This document shows, piece after piece, positions 16,695 to 26,181 of a DNA stretch of 64,000 bases (position 1 is its first letter; each line of letters opens with the position of its first letter). The notes beneath the pieces are model-generated. The model searched no databases. It saw nothing but the letters and a program-made list of their open reading frames with translations, and was not told the origin of the DNA. The position numbers and the translations under genes were made by a program. This stretch comes from Butyrivibrio sp. LC3010 (GTDB taxonomy: Bacteria; Bacillota; Clostridia; Lachnospirales; Lachnospiraceae): assembly GCF_000424385.1 (NCBI RefSeq), contig NZ_AUJU01000008.1:111653-175652 (forward strand), given 5' to 3'.

Positions 16695-18572
16695 TTATTT
16701 CAAAAACTCATCAACCAACTCAAGAATCTGATCACCACCCTGAACATGCCAATCTGAGCAGAACTGATCCCACTCATCAAGACTTCTTGCACCTGTGATG
16801 AACTTAAGAATTTCTGCATCCTCAAGATCAGATACTGTTGTCCAGTATGTATCCATACCATCGATTGTGTAATAAAGTTCTGAATAGATCTTCTTGTCAG
16901 GTGTAACGGTAGCATATGGACGGTCGCCTATGAAAATAGCATAGAAACGATTGAACTGGCCGTTGTTTGTCATAACATCCATATCTGTTACATGAAGCTC
17001 ATTGTTGGGATCGTAATCAGGGGATATAACCTCTGAAAGTGTAGCAGCATCATTTGCAAGATTCTTGTAAAGTCCGTTGAACTTGGAGCCGCCCTGCTGA
17101 TAATCTTCAACAGAAGTCTCACCTTTAAGAATACTCATCAAAGCTTCATATTCGTATTCGCACTCATCTGCTGCTGCCATGGTATTTCTAAGCGGATACC
17201 AGTCAATAGCCACGGATGTATCAAATATTGACTCATCTCTTACAAGTACGTTGTTAGCAATGATAACAGCCTGCTTAACATCATCAGAAGCATTCTTATT
17301 TACCATTGTGTATGTGGTTCCGATATCCTTCATGTGAATGTTCCACTCACCCTTATTGTTGTAAAGAGGATAAGCCTGCCAGTCAGCATTAGGATCATTT
17401 CTGAAGGAATCGCCATTGCCGTATCCAAGTGACCACCAAGGTCCCATGAAGATACCACAGGTACCGTTCTTAACACCGTTTGCATTATCGCCGTTTGTAG
17501 TGATACCAACCTCAGGATTGATAAGACCCTGCTCATACCAGTCATGAAGTGTTGTAAGAGCTTCCTTCATCTCATCAGTTGTTGTTCCCCAATAAAGCTC
17601 ACCTGCATCATTTCTAAGGAAATATCCGGGTGTTGCATCAAATGCCTGATAAAGGGCATCAAAGCCATATCCGTTATTTGAAGAATTAAGGAAGTTTGAA
17701 TATGTACGTCCGCCTGCATCTATGCCTGCGATTGAATAATCAGGAGAAAGTCCTTCTTCCTTAAATTTCTTAGCTGCTTCGCCAAGCTCTTCTACTGTCT
17801 TAGGTGCCTCAAGGCCAAGCTTATCAAGCCAGTCCTGACGGATAAAGTAAATATAAACACCATCTGTATCAACAGTGATATTTGGAAGTGCACAGAATGT
17901 TCCGTCAACCGTAGCATTTTCAAATGCTCTCGTGCCTGTTGTCTCTACAATCTGCTTAACCTGTTTGGAAGCATAATCATTAAATACTGAACCCAAATCA
18001 GCAAGCTCGTCTGCTCTTGCAGCCTGAACAAGATAATTACGGTTAGGAGCTATAACTGCATCCGGAAGTGAATCAGATGCGATAGCAAGAGAAACCTTCT
18101 GCTGGAAATCTGCATTATTACCTGCTGTCCAGTCACAAACCATCTTAATGTTGTAGTTATCAAGAAGATATCTTGTGTACTGGTTATTATCAACCGCATC
18201 ACCCTCAGGAAGTGTGGTATCTACAGGATTAACCTGATAGCCGTAATGAACTTCTACTACATGATCAAACTTCTTGAATGCTCTGTCATCATTCTCTCCG
18301 GGAACCGCATCATCTGCCTCGGAATCTGCTGACTTCCAGATAGCCTGAATTCCTTCACCTGATGCTGCAGGCTCGCTGCTCTCTTCTGTAGTATCTGCTG
18401 CTGTTTCTTCTGATGCAGTATCTTGGGAAGAATCCTCTGTGGTCGTCTCAGTTTTGCCGGAATCTGTACTCTCCGGAGCAGTTCCGCCTGAAGAGCTTCC
18501 TGACCCTCCACATGCTGTCATGCTGACTGTCATAACCGTAGCCAGCAAGGTTGCTAAAACCTTCTTTTTCAT
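16695..18572 (-). CDS. Extracellular sugar-binding lipoprotein (LplA/YtcQ type)
   Basis: A 625-residue solute-binding protein of the large LplA-like class. It has a lipoprotein signal (MKKKVLATLLATVMTVSMTA then Cys) and a Ser/Thr/Glu-rich linker (about 25-75), followed by a two-lobed extracellular solute-binding domain. It should bind the oligosaccharide brought in by the two permeases downstream. The start is ATG 18572, six bases after AAGGAGG; the upstream in-frame GTG overlaps the site. A sigma-A promoter lies at 18615-18642. Ligand is unknown; the GH31 xylosidase in the operon suggests xylose-decorated oligosaccharides. Confidence 0.9.
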   Translation of the reverse strand: MKKKVLATLLATVMTVSMTACGGSGSSSGGTAPESTDSGKTETTTEDSSQDTASEETAADTTEESSEPAASGEGIQAIWKSADSEADDAVPGENDDRAFKKFDHVVEVHYGYQVNPVDTTLPEGDAVDNNQYTRYLLDNYNIKMVCDWTAGNNADFQQKVSLAIASDSLPDAVIAPNRNYLVQAARADELADLGSVFNDYASKQVKQIVETTGTRAFENATVDGTFCALPNITVDTDGVYIYFIRQDWLDKLGLEAPKTVEELGEAAKKFKEEGLSPDYSIAGIDAGGRTYSNFLNSSNNGYGFDALYQAFDATPGYFLRNDAGELYWGTTTDEMKEALTTLHDWYEQGLINPEVGITTNGDNANGVKNGTCGIFMGPWWSLGYGNGDSFRNDPNADWQAYPLYNNKGEWNIHMKDIGTTYTMVNKNASDDVKQAVIIANNVLVRDESIFDTSVAIDWYPLRNTMAAADECEYEYEALMSILKGETSVEDYQQGGSKFNGLYKNLANDAATLSEVISPDYDPNNELHVTDMDVMTNNGQFNRFYAIFIGDRPYATVTPDKKIYSELYYTIDGMDTYWTTVSDLEDAEILKFITGARSLDEWDQFCSDWHVQGGDQILELVDEFLK

Positions 18573-18614
18573 ATTCACCCTCCTTAGAAAAATATTGTCG
18601 ATAAATTCTCTGTA

Positions 18615-18642
18615 TATATAGGATCAGCCTTCGTCTTATCAA
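18615..18642 (-). promoter_or_regulatory. Promoter of the ABC-GH31 operon
   Basis: Minus strand TTGATA (18637-18642) and TATATA (18615-18620) with a 16-base spacer, 43 bases before the binding-protein start. Confidence 0.55.
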
Positions 18643-18724
18643 AAGCATCTTCCTGCTTTTCGTCAAAAAGCAATATTCTCAGATATAATCATAAAAACAT
18701 GATCTGATTGAATATTTATTCAGT

Positions 18725-18736
18725 GTTAACGTTAAC
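18725..18736. promoter_or_regulatory. Perfect 12-bp palindrome upstream of the ABC operon
   Basis: GTTAACGTTAAC lies about 85 bases upstream of the proposed -35 of the binding-protein gene. It looks like an operator. AraC-type regulators usually bind direct repeats, so a LacI-type or other dimeric regulator is possible. The remaining part of the 18573-18968 gap is AT-rich without genes. Confidence 0.4.
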
Positions 18737-18968
18737 CCATTAGCATTGAGTTTTTCCTTGATCTAAATTTAAATGTATTCAACTTGTATTGCTTTTTGTG
18801 AAATTTGTATATGAATTTATCGAAATTAGTTGTTCTGTAATACATTATGGATATATATTGTAGTTTAGTCAATACAATTTAGTCATTTTTACTAAGATGT
18901 CAAAAATGTAGGGTGTTTTTTTAGATACTATGCTTATAAATCACCAACCATCTATCAAAAAAGTTCCA

Positions 18969-19796
18969 TCAATTCTTTAATTTACTCATTCTGAATTCAT
19001 TTGGAGTCATTCCCATCATTTTCTTAAACACCATGCCAAAATAGCTGGGGCTCTGAAAACCGCACAATTCTCCGATTTCTGAGGCCTTTTTCTCAGGATT
19101 ATCAATAAGCAGATGTTGTGCGTGCATCATTCGGATTTTGGTAAGTTCAGCAATGATAGTAGAATTCATATGGTGCTTAAAAATTGTACAGATATATTCA
19201 GGTGTTTTCCCAAGTTTTTCACTGATATCAGTGATAGAAATATTCTCCTGATAGTGGTTTTCCAACTCCAGCATTATTTCTTTAACAAGAGGGGAATCAA
19301 CAACTTTGGTAAAATCATTTATCATGGAAATATTTAAGGATAGCTGAACCAGAATACTGTAAAGAATCTCTGAAAACATATACTTTTTGTCAGGTATATC
19401 ACGTTTTGTCATCTGATAAAGACTTTCCAGTTTTTTGCAAAATTCCTCAGGGGAACGCAGATGATAGGTTCCCGATTTTACAAGTCCAAGTGTCTGTAAC
19501 AGGATGCTGCAGATCGGCCCTTCAAATCCAATAAAATGAAGAGTGAAATTATCAGAGAGTCCTTTATAGCTGTGACCTTCATTTGCATTTATAAAAAATC
19601 CGGTATCCTCCTCTATTATCCTTTTTTCATCATTTATTATTAGTTCTCCGATTCCCTCTGAGCAGTAAAACCACTGATAAACAGGAAGTCCTCTTGGCCT
19701 GTTTATAGGCTCCTGGTGGTGATTTATTCCTATCATTCTTAGTATAAGCGGAAGCATTTTTCTCTCACCCGGGATAATTTCAAATGACTCAATCAT
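18969..19796 (-). CDS. AraC-family regulator with cupin sensor domain
   Basis: A 275-residue transcription factor. An N-terminal AraC-binding cupin domain (about 15-150) is followed by the C-terminal double helix-turn-helix (about 175-275) with ISITDISEKLGKTPEYICTI and the second-helix signature GFQSPSYFGMVFKKMMGMTP. It lies between the ABC-GH31 operon, which it precedes on the same strand, and the divergent GH35-like gene, so it probably activates both in response to an imported sugar. ATG 19796 has GAGGTAA at four to five bases. Confidence 0.9.
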   Translation of the reverse strand: MIESFEIIPGERKMLPLILRMIGINHHQEPINRPRGLPVYQWFYCSEGIGELIINDEKRIIEEDTGFFINANEGHSYKGLSDNFTLHFIGFEGPICSILLQTLGLVKSGTYHLRSPEEFCKKLESLYQMTKRDIPDKKYMFSEILYSILVQLSLNISMINDFTKVVDSPLVKEIMLELENHYQENISITDISEKLGKTPEYICTIFKHHMNSTIIAELTKIRMMHAQHLLIDNPEKKASEIGELCGFQSPSYFGMVFKKMMGMTPNEFRMSKLKN

Positions 19797-19850
19797 AATT
19801 ACCTCTATAGATTACATTAAAATATTTATATTCATAACACTATTTTAATA

Positions 19851-19880
19851 TTGAGACAAACAACCGGTCAATAATAGAAT
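19851..19880 (+). promoter_or_regulatory. Promoter of the GH35-like gene
   Basis: TTGAGA (19851-19856) and TAGAAT (19875-19880) with an 18-base spacer, 70 bases before the ATG in the divergent intergenic region. Confidence 0.45.
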
Positions 19881-19949
19881 ATCCATAAAGCAAAGCGTCG
19901 ATAAAGCTGTGACAGCAGAATTATTATTTATACAAGGAAGGGAAACAGG

Positions 19950-21491
19950 ATGAGTACACCAGTTGTAAAGAAGGATGAAAAAGGAATATATACACTTTTT
20001 GTAAACGATAAACCGTTCTTTTGCAGAAGCGGTGAAATTCACAACTCCAGCGCATCCAACATGGATTTCATGGAAAAAGAAGTGTGGGAAAGGCTAAGCG
20101 GACTCAACATGAACTCAGTAATAGTTCCGCTTTACTGGGAACAAATCGAGGAAGAGGAAGGCAAATATGATTTCACACTTATTGACAGTATAATTGATAA
20201 AGCTCGCAAGGAAGATATGAAGCTGATTTTTCTGTGGTTTGGACTTTGGAAAAACAGTGAATCCATGTATGTTCCGGGCTGGATGAAAAAGGATCAGGAA
20301 AAGTATTTTCATGTAGAAAAGGTAAACGGAGAAAAGCTAAATATCATATCCCCCCTTTGCCGGGAGGCCGTTGAAAAGGATAAGAGCGCTTTTTCAAATA
20401 TCATGAAGCATATCAGAGAATATGATGAAAAAGAGTCTACTGTCATTGTTATGCAGGTTGAAAATGAAATAGGAGTACTCGGCAGTGAAAGGGATTATTG
20501 CAAGATTGCAAACGATGCATTTGACAGTAAAATACCTGAGGTTGTTGAAAAAATCTACGATGCCAAAGGAAGCTGGAAGGAAGCTTTTGGTGATGATGCA
20601 GAAGAATATTTCATGGCTTATTACTATGCAAAAGCTGTGGAGGAAATCGCAAGTACAGGTAAAAAGGAATATGATCTTCCATGCTATGTAAATGCCTGGC
20701 TTAAGCAATACCCCTGGTATAGAGGCTCCTACCCCACCGGCGGCCCTGTAAGAGGCGTTCATAAGATATGGAAGGAAATTGCAAAAAGCCTTTTTGCTCT
20801 GGCGCCTGATATTTATGTGCCATATTGTGCTGATGTAATTGATGAATATACATATGATGAGAATCCCCTGTTTATTCCGGAAATCCGCAAGGATGCTGTG
20901 GCTTCATCATATTGCCTGTATTCCTTCTTTGGTAAAAATGCAATATGCTTTTCACCCTTTGGAATTGAGGAGCTTTCGCTTGATCCGTCTGTAGTGGACA
21001 AGCCGCCGATGGAAGTGATGATTGCACTCAATATCGATCCGTCAGCCTTTGATATCACGGGAAGTAAGGAAAAACTCAGTGCTGCTTACGGACTTATCAA
21101 AAACATGGAGCCAATATATCTTAAATACAGAGGAACAGAGCATCTTAAATCCTTTGTAAGGCATGGTGAAAATGACTTTGGAGTATTTGCCGGTTTTGAA
21201 AGCTATGATGTAGCAATCTCATATTCTCCGAGAATGGCAACTCATCCTCTTGGAAATGTATCCATATTCGAGCTCTCTCCCAATAAGTTCATAATTGTCG
21301 GGACAGAGTGCTCCCTTAAGTTCAGAGCAAAGCCAGGTGAGGATAAAAAGGCAGATTATTTAAAACTTGAAGAAGGTGAATTCATTAACGGAGAATGGAA
21401 ACCCGGACGCATTCTAAATGGCGATGAAAAGATGACCTTGAAATTCGGTGATATACCTAAGGCATACATTGCCGAACTGTATAAATATTGA
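19950..21491 (+). CDS. GH35-like beta-galactosidase with DUF5597-type tail
   Basis: A 513-residue clan GH-A enzyme, probably a beta-galactosidase of the GH35/GH42 type. The barrel covers about 15-330: HNSSASN with W/Y-rich strand ends, acid/base motif QVENEIG (Asn172-Glu173) and likely nucleophile Glu311 in FIPEIRKD. The C-terminal about 150 residues form a beta domain of the DUF5597 kind (SPFGIEELS then a sandwich). No signal peptide, so it acts on imported substrate. It is transcribed away from the AraC gene; together with the GH31 alpha-xylosidase it would strip galactose and xylose from xyloglucan fragments. GAAGGG precedes the ATG. The exact GH family should be confirmed by profile search. 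Confidence 0.8.
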   Translation: MSTPVVKKDEKGIYTLFVNDKPFFCRSGEIHNSSASNMDFMEKEVWERLSGLNMNSVIVPLYWEQIEEEEGKYDFTLIDSIIDKARKEDMKLIFLWFGLWKNSESMYVPGWMKKDQEKYFHVEKVNGEKLNIISPLCREAVEKDKSAFSNIMKHIREYDEKESTVIVMQVENEIGVLGSERDYCKIANDAFDSKIPEVVEKIYDAKGSWKEAFGDDAEEYFMAYYYAKAVEEIASTGKKEYDLPCYVNAWLKQYPWYRGSYPTGGPVRGVHKIWKEIAKSLFALAPDIYVPYCADVIDEYTYDENPLFIPEIRKDAVASSYCLYSFFGKNAICFSPFGIEELSLDPSVVDKPPMEVMIALNIDPSAFDITGSKEKLSAAYGLIKNMEPIYLKYRGTEHLKSFVRHGENDFGVFAGFESYDVAISYSPRMATHPLGNVSIFELSPNKFIIVGTECSLKFRAKPGEDKKADYLKLEEGEFINGEWKPGRILNGDEKMTLKFGDIPKAYIAELYKY

Positions 21492-21497
21492 TAATTT

Positions 21498-21532
21498 CTT
21501 CCTGCGGGCACTTCTACTTTGCCCGCAGGAAG
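21498..21532. terminator. Bidirectional terminator between GH35-like gene and pmbA
   Basis: A perfect 12-bp GC-rich stem (21498-21509 with 21521-21532) sits between the convergent genes, with T-rich sequence on both sides. Confidence 0.85.
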
Positions 21533-21540
21533 TCATTTAT

Positions 21541-22821
21541 TTACTCAACTCCGGTAACGATAACATTTTCAAGTCTTGTGAGAGCCGGAATATTGAAATT
21601 ATCGTACTGTCTTTTCTCTTTTGACATATACATTTCATTTATAAAGTTCTCCATGCATCCTGATATGGAGCCACCGCTTACAGGTGTCACCTTATCTCCG
21701 TCATGGTAATAGCCAAGTCTGATTTCACCTGCAATATCACCAGAAATAGAGTCCACCTCAAAATCAGAAAACTCTACTATTTCGAGATATTTACCGCTTC
21801 TGATTTCCTCTGCTGTCTTGCTGCCGCCTGTTACATCAAAGTTGTATGCAAGGTATGAATTCTTTATATCCAGATAATATCTGAATCTCCTGCCACCAAA
21901 GAAAGTCTGAGGCACATTGTTTTCAAGAACTGTCATGTCGTAAATAGCAGCACCTTCTTCGTCCACATCAAAGTTCCTGGATGAGTTTGGAAGATTTCTC
22001 ACTGATTTAAGTGTAACCTTGTCACCTTTCGCTTTAGGAGCAACATCCTTTCCAATTTCCCAATCGGAATACTTGCTGTAGATAAATCCTGCATTACACT
22101 TTTCTACAAACCAGCTGTAAATCTGAACTGCATCACTTGTAGGAAATACAACTGCTGCTTTTGAAAGCTTCGGTGTAGGCTTTGCTATAAGCTTATCCTT
22201 TCCGTACTTAAGAACCTCTGAGATATCCTTCTTTAAGTTTTCCTTGTCACAGGTTCCTGCCTTGTACATTCTGTAGAGCTCTATCTCATGATCATCGTCT
22301 TTCGCATTGACAACGACTTCAACCATTGATGAGGGATATTCAAAAGTGATATCTATCCCCTCAGAGTTGACAAATCTTCTCTTGTTTTTTTCAGCAAAAA
22401 TCTCATAGGAGTTTATGTATTCTGTGTCAGTCTCCGGAAGCTCTTTCATTGCAGCAACAAAGTTCTCTGCAATCTTTGAAACATCAACATTGCTTTCCTT
22501 TGAAGCCTCAAAATCACCAGGTTTATTTAACTCATAAAAGGGATTCTTTACGTTCTCCGCACGTCCTATGAGTTTATCTATCTCATCTTTTATCTCTTCC
22601 TCTGAAAGTGTAGGATATATCTCGCCAGACGCACTTCCAAGCATTTTCCCGTCATCAAGCTTCTTATAAACTTTAACATTTATATGTTCAACGTCTCTTA
22701 CTCTGTTCTGATCAAGCTTATGCTTTATAAAGTAAAATTCGTAACCAAGAGTTACTGTATCTGTAATCTCAAAGCCATCTGCAGAAGATGCCTTGAGTAT
22801 TTCTATAATTTTATCGGTCAT
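21541..22821 (-). CDS. pmbA: TldE/PmbA, TldD partner metalloprotease subunit
   Basis: A 426-residue TldE/PmbA homologue, the non-catalytic partner that with TldD forms a heterodimeric protease acting on unfolded small peptides (known from microcin B17 leader removal and CcdA degradation). It shows the PmbA_TldD fold with the ending SGCMENF...MYMSKEKR...PALTRLENVIVTG, and lacks HExxxH as expected. The start is ATG 22821, seven bases after AAAGGA; an upstream in-frame ATG 15 codons earlier is not preceded by a site. It follows tldD by 37 bp. Confidence 0.93.
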   Translation of the reverse strand: MTDKIIEILKASSADGFEITDTVTLGYEFYFIKHKLDQNRVRDVEHINVKVYKKLDDGKMLGSASGEIYPTLSEEEIKDEIDKLIGRAENVKNPFYELNKPGDFEASKESNVDVSKIAENFVAAMKELPETDTEYINSYEIFAEKNKRRFVNSEGIDITFEYPSSMVEVVVNAKDDDHEIELYRMYKAGTCDKENLKKDISEVLKYGKDKLIAKPTPKLSKAAVVFPTSDAVQIYSWFVEKCNAGFIYSKYSDWEIGKDVAPKAKGDKVTLKSVRNLPNSSRNFDVDEEGAAIYDMTVLENNVPQTFFGGRRFRYYLDIKNSYLAYNFDVTGGSKTAEEIRSGKYLEIVEFSDFEVDSISGDIAGEIRLGYYHDGDKVTPVSGGSISGCMENFINEMYMSKEKRQYDNFNIPALTRLENVIVTGVE

Positions 22822-22858
22822 CTTGTTTCCTTTCGTATATGCCTTATAATCAATGAAA

Positions 22859-24289
22859 TCATCCAAGTCTTGCTACTGCCTTAAGGTACGGGCCGCCATC
22901 AGATACTTTGACCCATTCCTTATGTCCCTTACCGCAGCCACCATTACCAAAGGATTCACGGTCGGTGCTGACCATGGAAACTGATCCTAAAAGATCCGGC
23001 ACATAACCAGTCATTACAACAGGTGCCACTACTTTTCCTGTAAATTTACCATCTATGATTTCGCGGCCTCTTGCCACAATACACTGGATTCCCCAGTGCT
23101 TGGGATCCTCCATGCCGGAGAACATACCCTCGAGATAATATCCCTTTTTAACGGACGCAATCATGTCATCCTTGGAATCACTTCCGCTATCAAACATGGT
23201 ATTGGTCATTCTTGTATAAACCTTGTGTTCGAAGTTTTCTCTCTTTCCATTACCGGTGGGCTTGGTTCCAAGTCTAAGAGCCGCAAGAGCATCACAGACT
23301 CCTGTCTTAAGAATTCCGTGATCTATTTCTGTCACATCACCGGCAAGAGTACCCTCATCATCAAAGGCATAGCTTGCAACATCAACAACACAGTTTGCAC
23401 CTTCATGCATAGATACAAGATCTGAACCTACGCGCTTGTCGATATACTCTGCTCCAAGTGCTCTTTTCTTTACAAACATATCCATCTCAACGCCGTGGCC
23501 AAAGGCTTCATGGGCAATAAGTCCTGTAACTTCGGGGCTTGTAATAATCTCATATTCCCCGGGAACAACAGGAGAAGCACTGAGCATATCTCCCACTGCA
23601 TTTACTGCAATCTCAACCTTTTCTTCAAGGCCGTCAAGTATGCCTGCGCCTGTTCTTCCAGATACGCCCTCAACTGTCATGGTATTTCTTCCGTTCTTCA
23701 TACCGATTGCAAGAACAGATCCTTCAGTATACACATAACTCTGACGCATATCTCTGTTCTTTGTAAGGAAAAGCTTACAAACATGAGTAGACTTTGCAGA
23801 AACCGGAGCGTCGATCATAAACTCCTTAAGAGAAACCGCCTTATCACTGTAGCTTTGAAGCTTTTTCATAAGAGCGCCAAGATCAACATCCTCTGGCATC
23901 ACATCTGTCTCCATCTCTGTGAAGACTTCAATCGGCTCATCCTCAAGCTTTGCAGTATCAAATATTTCTGTGCCTGTCCTCTTCAGGATTTCTATCTGAT
24001 CATCGAGAATTGTCTTAAGCTTAGCTGCCATGGCCTGCACATCCACATCAGGCTTATTAAAAGAATACTCACTGTAAAGTCCATCCTTATAAACTCTGAC
24101 AACACAACCTCTTTCTGTTGTCATGTTTTCACCTGTTATCGCCTTGCTCTTTTGTGATGCCTGGATAGAGAAGCCCTTGGAATCACTTGCAAGAACGCTT
24201 ACATAATCATAATCGGAAGAGAGTGCATCAATCAGCTTCTTGAGGCTTGGTGCAAGCTTTTCCAGATATGATGAAAATTTTGCTTTCAT
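22859..24289 (-). CDS. tldD: TldD metalloprotease
   Basis: A 476-residue TldD, catalytic subunit of the TldD/TldE protease. The zinc site HEAFGH (HExxxH) lies at about residues 260-265, and the C-terminal cysteine/glycine-rich end (NGGCGKGHKEWVKVSDGGP) matches the family. I place the start at ATG 24289 (MKAKFSSYLE), ten bases after GGAGG; two earlier in-frame starts overlap or abut that site. The pair can act in RiPP maturation in other bacteria, but the SCIFF genes here are 18 kb away, so a link is not implied. Confidence 0.94.
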   Translation of the reverse strand: MKAKFSSYLEKLAPSLKKLIDALSSDYDYVSVLASDSKGFSIQASQKSKAITGENMTTERGCVVRVYKDGLYSEYSFNKPDVDVQAMAAKLKTILDDQIEILKRTGTEIFDTAKLEDEPIEVFTEMETDVMPEDVDLGALMKKLQSYSDKAVSLKEFMIDAPVSAKSTHVCKLFLTKNRDMRQSYVYTEGSVLAIGMKNGRNTMTVEGVSGRTGAGILDGLEEKVEIAVNAVGDMLSASPVVPGEYEIITSPEVTGLIAHEAFGHGVEMDMFVKKRALGAEYIDKRVGSDLVSMHEGANCVVDVASYAFDDEGTLAGDVTEIDHGILKTGVCDALAALRLGTKPTGNGKRENFEHKVYTRMTNTMFDSGSDSKDDMIASVKKGYYLEGMFSGMEDPKHWGIQCIVARGREIIDGKFTGKVVAPVVMTGYVPDLLGSVSMVSTDRESFGNGGCGKGHKEWVKVSDGGPYLKAVARLG

Positions 24290-24336
24290 TAACTTCATTA
24301 CCTCCAAATATATTAATTCCCCTCGTTATTTGTACT

Positions 24337-24369
24337 AAAAAACTCTGAGCTATAAGCAAGCCCAGAGTT
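24337..24369 (-). terminator. Terminator of the efflux/two-component operon
   Basis: Stem AACTCTG (24341-24347) with CAGAGTT (24363-24369), extended by further pairs, followed on the minus strand by TTTTTT. It closes the operon that starts at 30895. Confidence 0.75.
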
Positions 24370-24457
24370 TTATTTTACATTATTTAAAATGTCATAAGCA
24401 ATAATCCATATGAAAATTGCAAGTTTTTGTCTATAATATGACCTTTTGCCACCATCA

Positions 24458-26179
24458 TCACAATATTATTTCAAACATTGTTGAATAATCTGATTCATTT
24501 TCATCCATAAGTCTTATTGTTCCGCCGTGGGCTTCAATGATCTGCTTTGCTATGGCAAGGCCAAGGCCTGTTCCTTTCCCGCTGGTTCTGGCGTCATCTC
24601 CGACTATAAAGGGTTTAAAAACATCATCCCTGATAGCAGCCGGGACTCCCACCCCATTATCTCCAAGATAAATAACTACCTTGGGACTTCTGTCATCATA
24701 GTTTTGGGCCATTCTATCATTTTTATTACCTCTTTCACTGCCAGCTGTTTTGCTGACATTATCATTTCTATAGACTTTATTATCTATATCAGTCTTACCC
24801 TCAAGCACTTCCATTCCTGCATAGATTACGGTGCCTTTTGGGTTGGACTTTACAGAATTAGAGATGATATTTTCAAATACCCGTTTAAGCTGTGCTTCAT
24901 CAATGCTCTTTTTAATCACCTTTTCAGGTATGCTGATCTCCATCTCATATCCTGATAAGTCCAGCTCACTATATTTAATAGCGAGATATTCTCTGAAATA
25001 CTCGCAGATATCACATTCTTTTTTGTAGATCCTAAACTGAGGATGCTCGAGTTTTGAATATTCATAAAAAGAATTTATAAGTTCAGCAAGGTTATCTGAT
25101 TTTCGGCTGATGGTCTCAAGATACTTATTTACTTCAGATTCCGGAACAAACCCGTCTGCTACTGCTCTGGCATATCCCTGAATTACTGTTACAGGAGTCT
25201 TTAAATCATGGGAAATATCAGCAAGAATCTTCTGCCTTTCTTCCTCAAGCTTTTCTTTCTCCCTCTCCGCTGTGGCAAGTTTCCCTGCCATTTCATTAAA
25301 GGAATCCATTATCTGTACAAATTCCTTGGGTCCTGAGTAGGTTATCGCAACATCCTTATTTCCACTGCCAAAATCATCCATGGCATTCTGCAGCATTTTT
25401 ATGGGCTTTCTCACTGCAAATGCAGTATTTAGAACAAAGAACACCACAAAAATAGAAAGGATAAACAGGAAGGATAAAATTGCGGTCATATAGATTTTCC
25501 TGTACGCATTGTTTGCAGAAGAACTGCTGAAATCCTGATGGATCAGCATAGTTCTCACATCACCGCTACCTGTAGTAAACTCAAATTTCTGAAGATATGT
25601 ATCTTCATCATTCTCGAACAATATCTTATATTCAGAGTCTGAAATATGCTTAATGTTTATTCCCTCATTCTGAAAAATAACATTCCTGTCTTCATCAAAA
25701 ACAGCTATTCCTCCAAGCCCAAACTGTTCATCCTCATCTGAAGTCACAGCCATATATTTGTTTAGGATATATCCCCTGTTTTTCCCATCATCTCCAATAA
25801 CAGAGTCAAGATAATAGTAAGTATTTCCTGATACATCCGGAATAAACTGAAGCACCTCAGGACTATATTCATTACTCTTTGATTTATCGCTTGAGTAAAT
25901 GACCTTTGCAGCTTCATCAAGTACTTCAAAATAGCTGCCTTTACCCAGCATTCCTCCGGTACTTAGTCTGTCATACTTTTCGCTCTTTAGCGCTTCTTTG
26001 TTGTTTATTATCTTGTCTACATCAATGGTAATGTTTGCCATTTCCAATGATTCATCAGTCAGTCTTACCACAATGAAAGCGAGCAGCAGAACTGCTGCCG
26101 CAAAGAAAATATAATACCTGGTAACAAGTGAATAAAGCGTACCTTTTTCACGCCTCATCGAAGAAAAAAATAATTTCAT
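24458..26179 (-). CDS. Sensor histidine kinase of the efflux operon
   Basis: A 573-residue membrane kinase. Two membrane helices (about 20-42 and 230-255) bracket an extracytoplasmic sensor of about 185 residues. A HAMP domain (about 255-305), a HisKA domain with the phospho-acceptor in ADISHDLKTPV, and a HATPase domain (GDNGVGVP, GKGTGLGLAIAKQIIEAHGG) follow. An unusual low-complexity insert rich in Asp, Asn and Arg (about residues 485-510) lies inside the HATPase domain. It follows its response regulator by 2 bp and, with the ABC genes upstream, probably senses a peptide or envelope stress and controls the pump. Confidence 0.92.
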   Translation of the reverse strand: MKLFFSSMRREKGTLYSLVTRYYIFFAAAVLLLAFIVVRLTDESLEMANITIDVDKIINNKEALKSEKYDRLSTGGMLGKGSYFEVLDEAAKVIYSSDKSKSNEYSPEVLQFIPDVSGNTYYYLDSVIGDDGKNRGYILNKYMAVTSDEDEQFGLGGIAVFDEDRNVIFQNEGINIKHISDSEYKILFENDEDTYLQKFEFTTGSGDVRTMLIHQDFSSSSANNAYRKIYMTAILSFLFILSIFVVFFVLNTAFAVRKPIKMLQNAMDDFGSGNKDVAITYSGPKEFVQIMDSFNEMAGKLATAEREKEKLEEERQKILADISHDLKTPVTVIQGYARAVADGFVPESEVNKYLETISRKSDNLAELINSFYEYSKLEHPQFRIYKKECDICEYFREYLAIKYSELDLSGYEMEISIPEKVIKKSIDEAQLKRVFENIISNSVKSNPKGTVIYAGMEVLEGKTDIDNKVYRNDNVSKTAGSERGNKNDRMAQNYDDRSPKVVIYLGDNGVGVPAAIRDDVFKPFIVGDDARTSGKGTGLGLAIAKQIIEAHGGTIRLMDENESDYSTMFEIIL

Positions 26180-26181
26180 TT

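Noticed and set aside
21541..24289. TldD/TldE as part of the SCIFF pathway
   Set aside because: The genes are about 18 kb away with unrelated genes between, and TldDE occurs widely without SCIFF.
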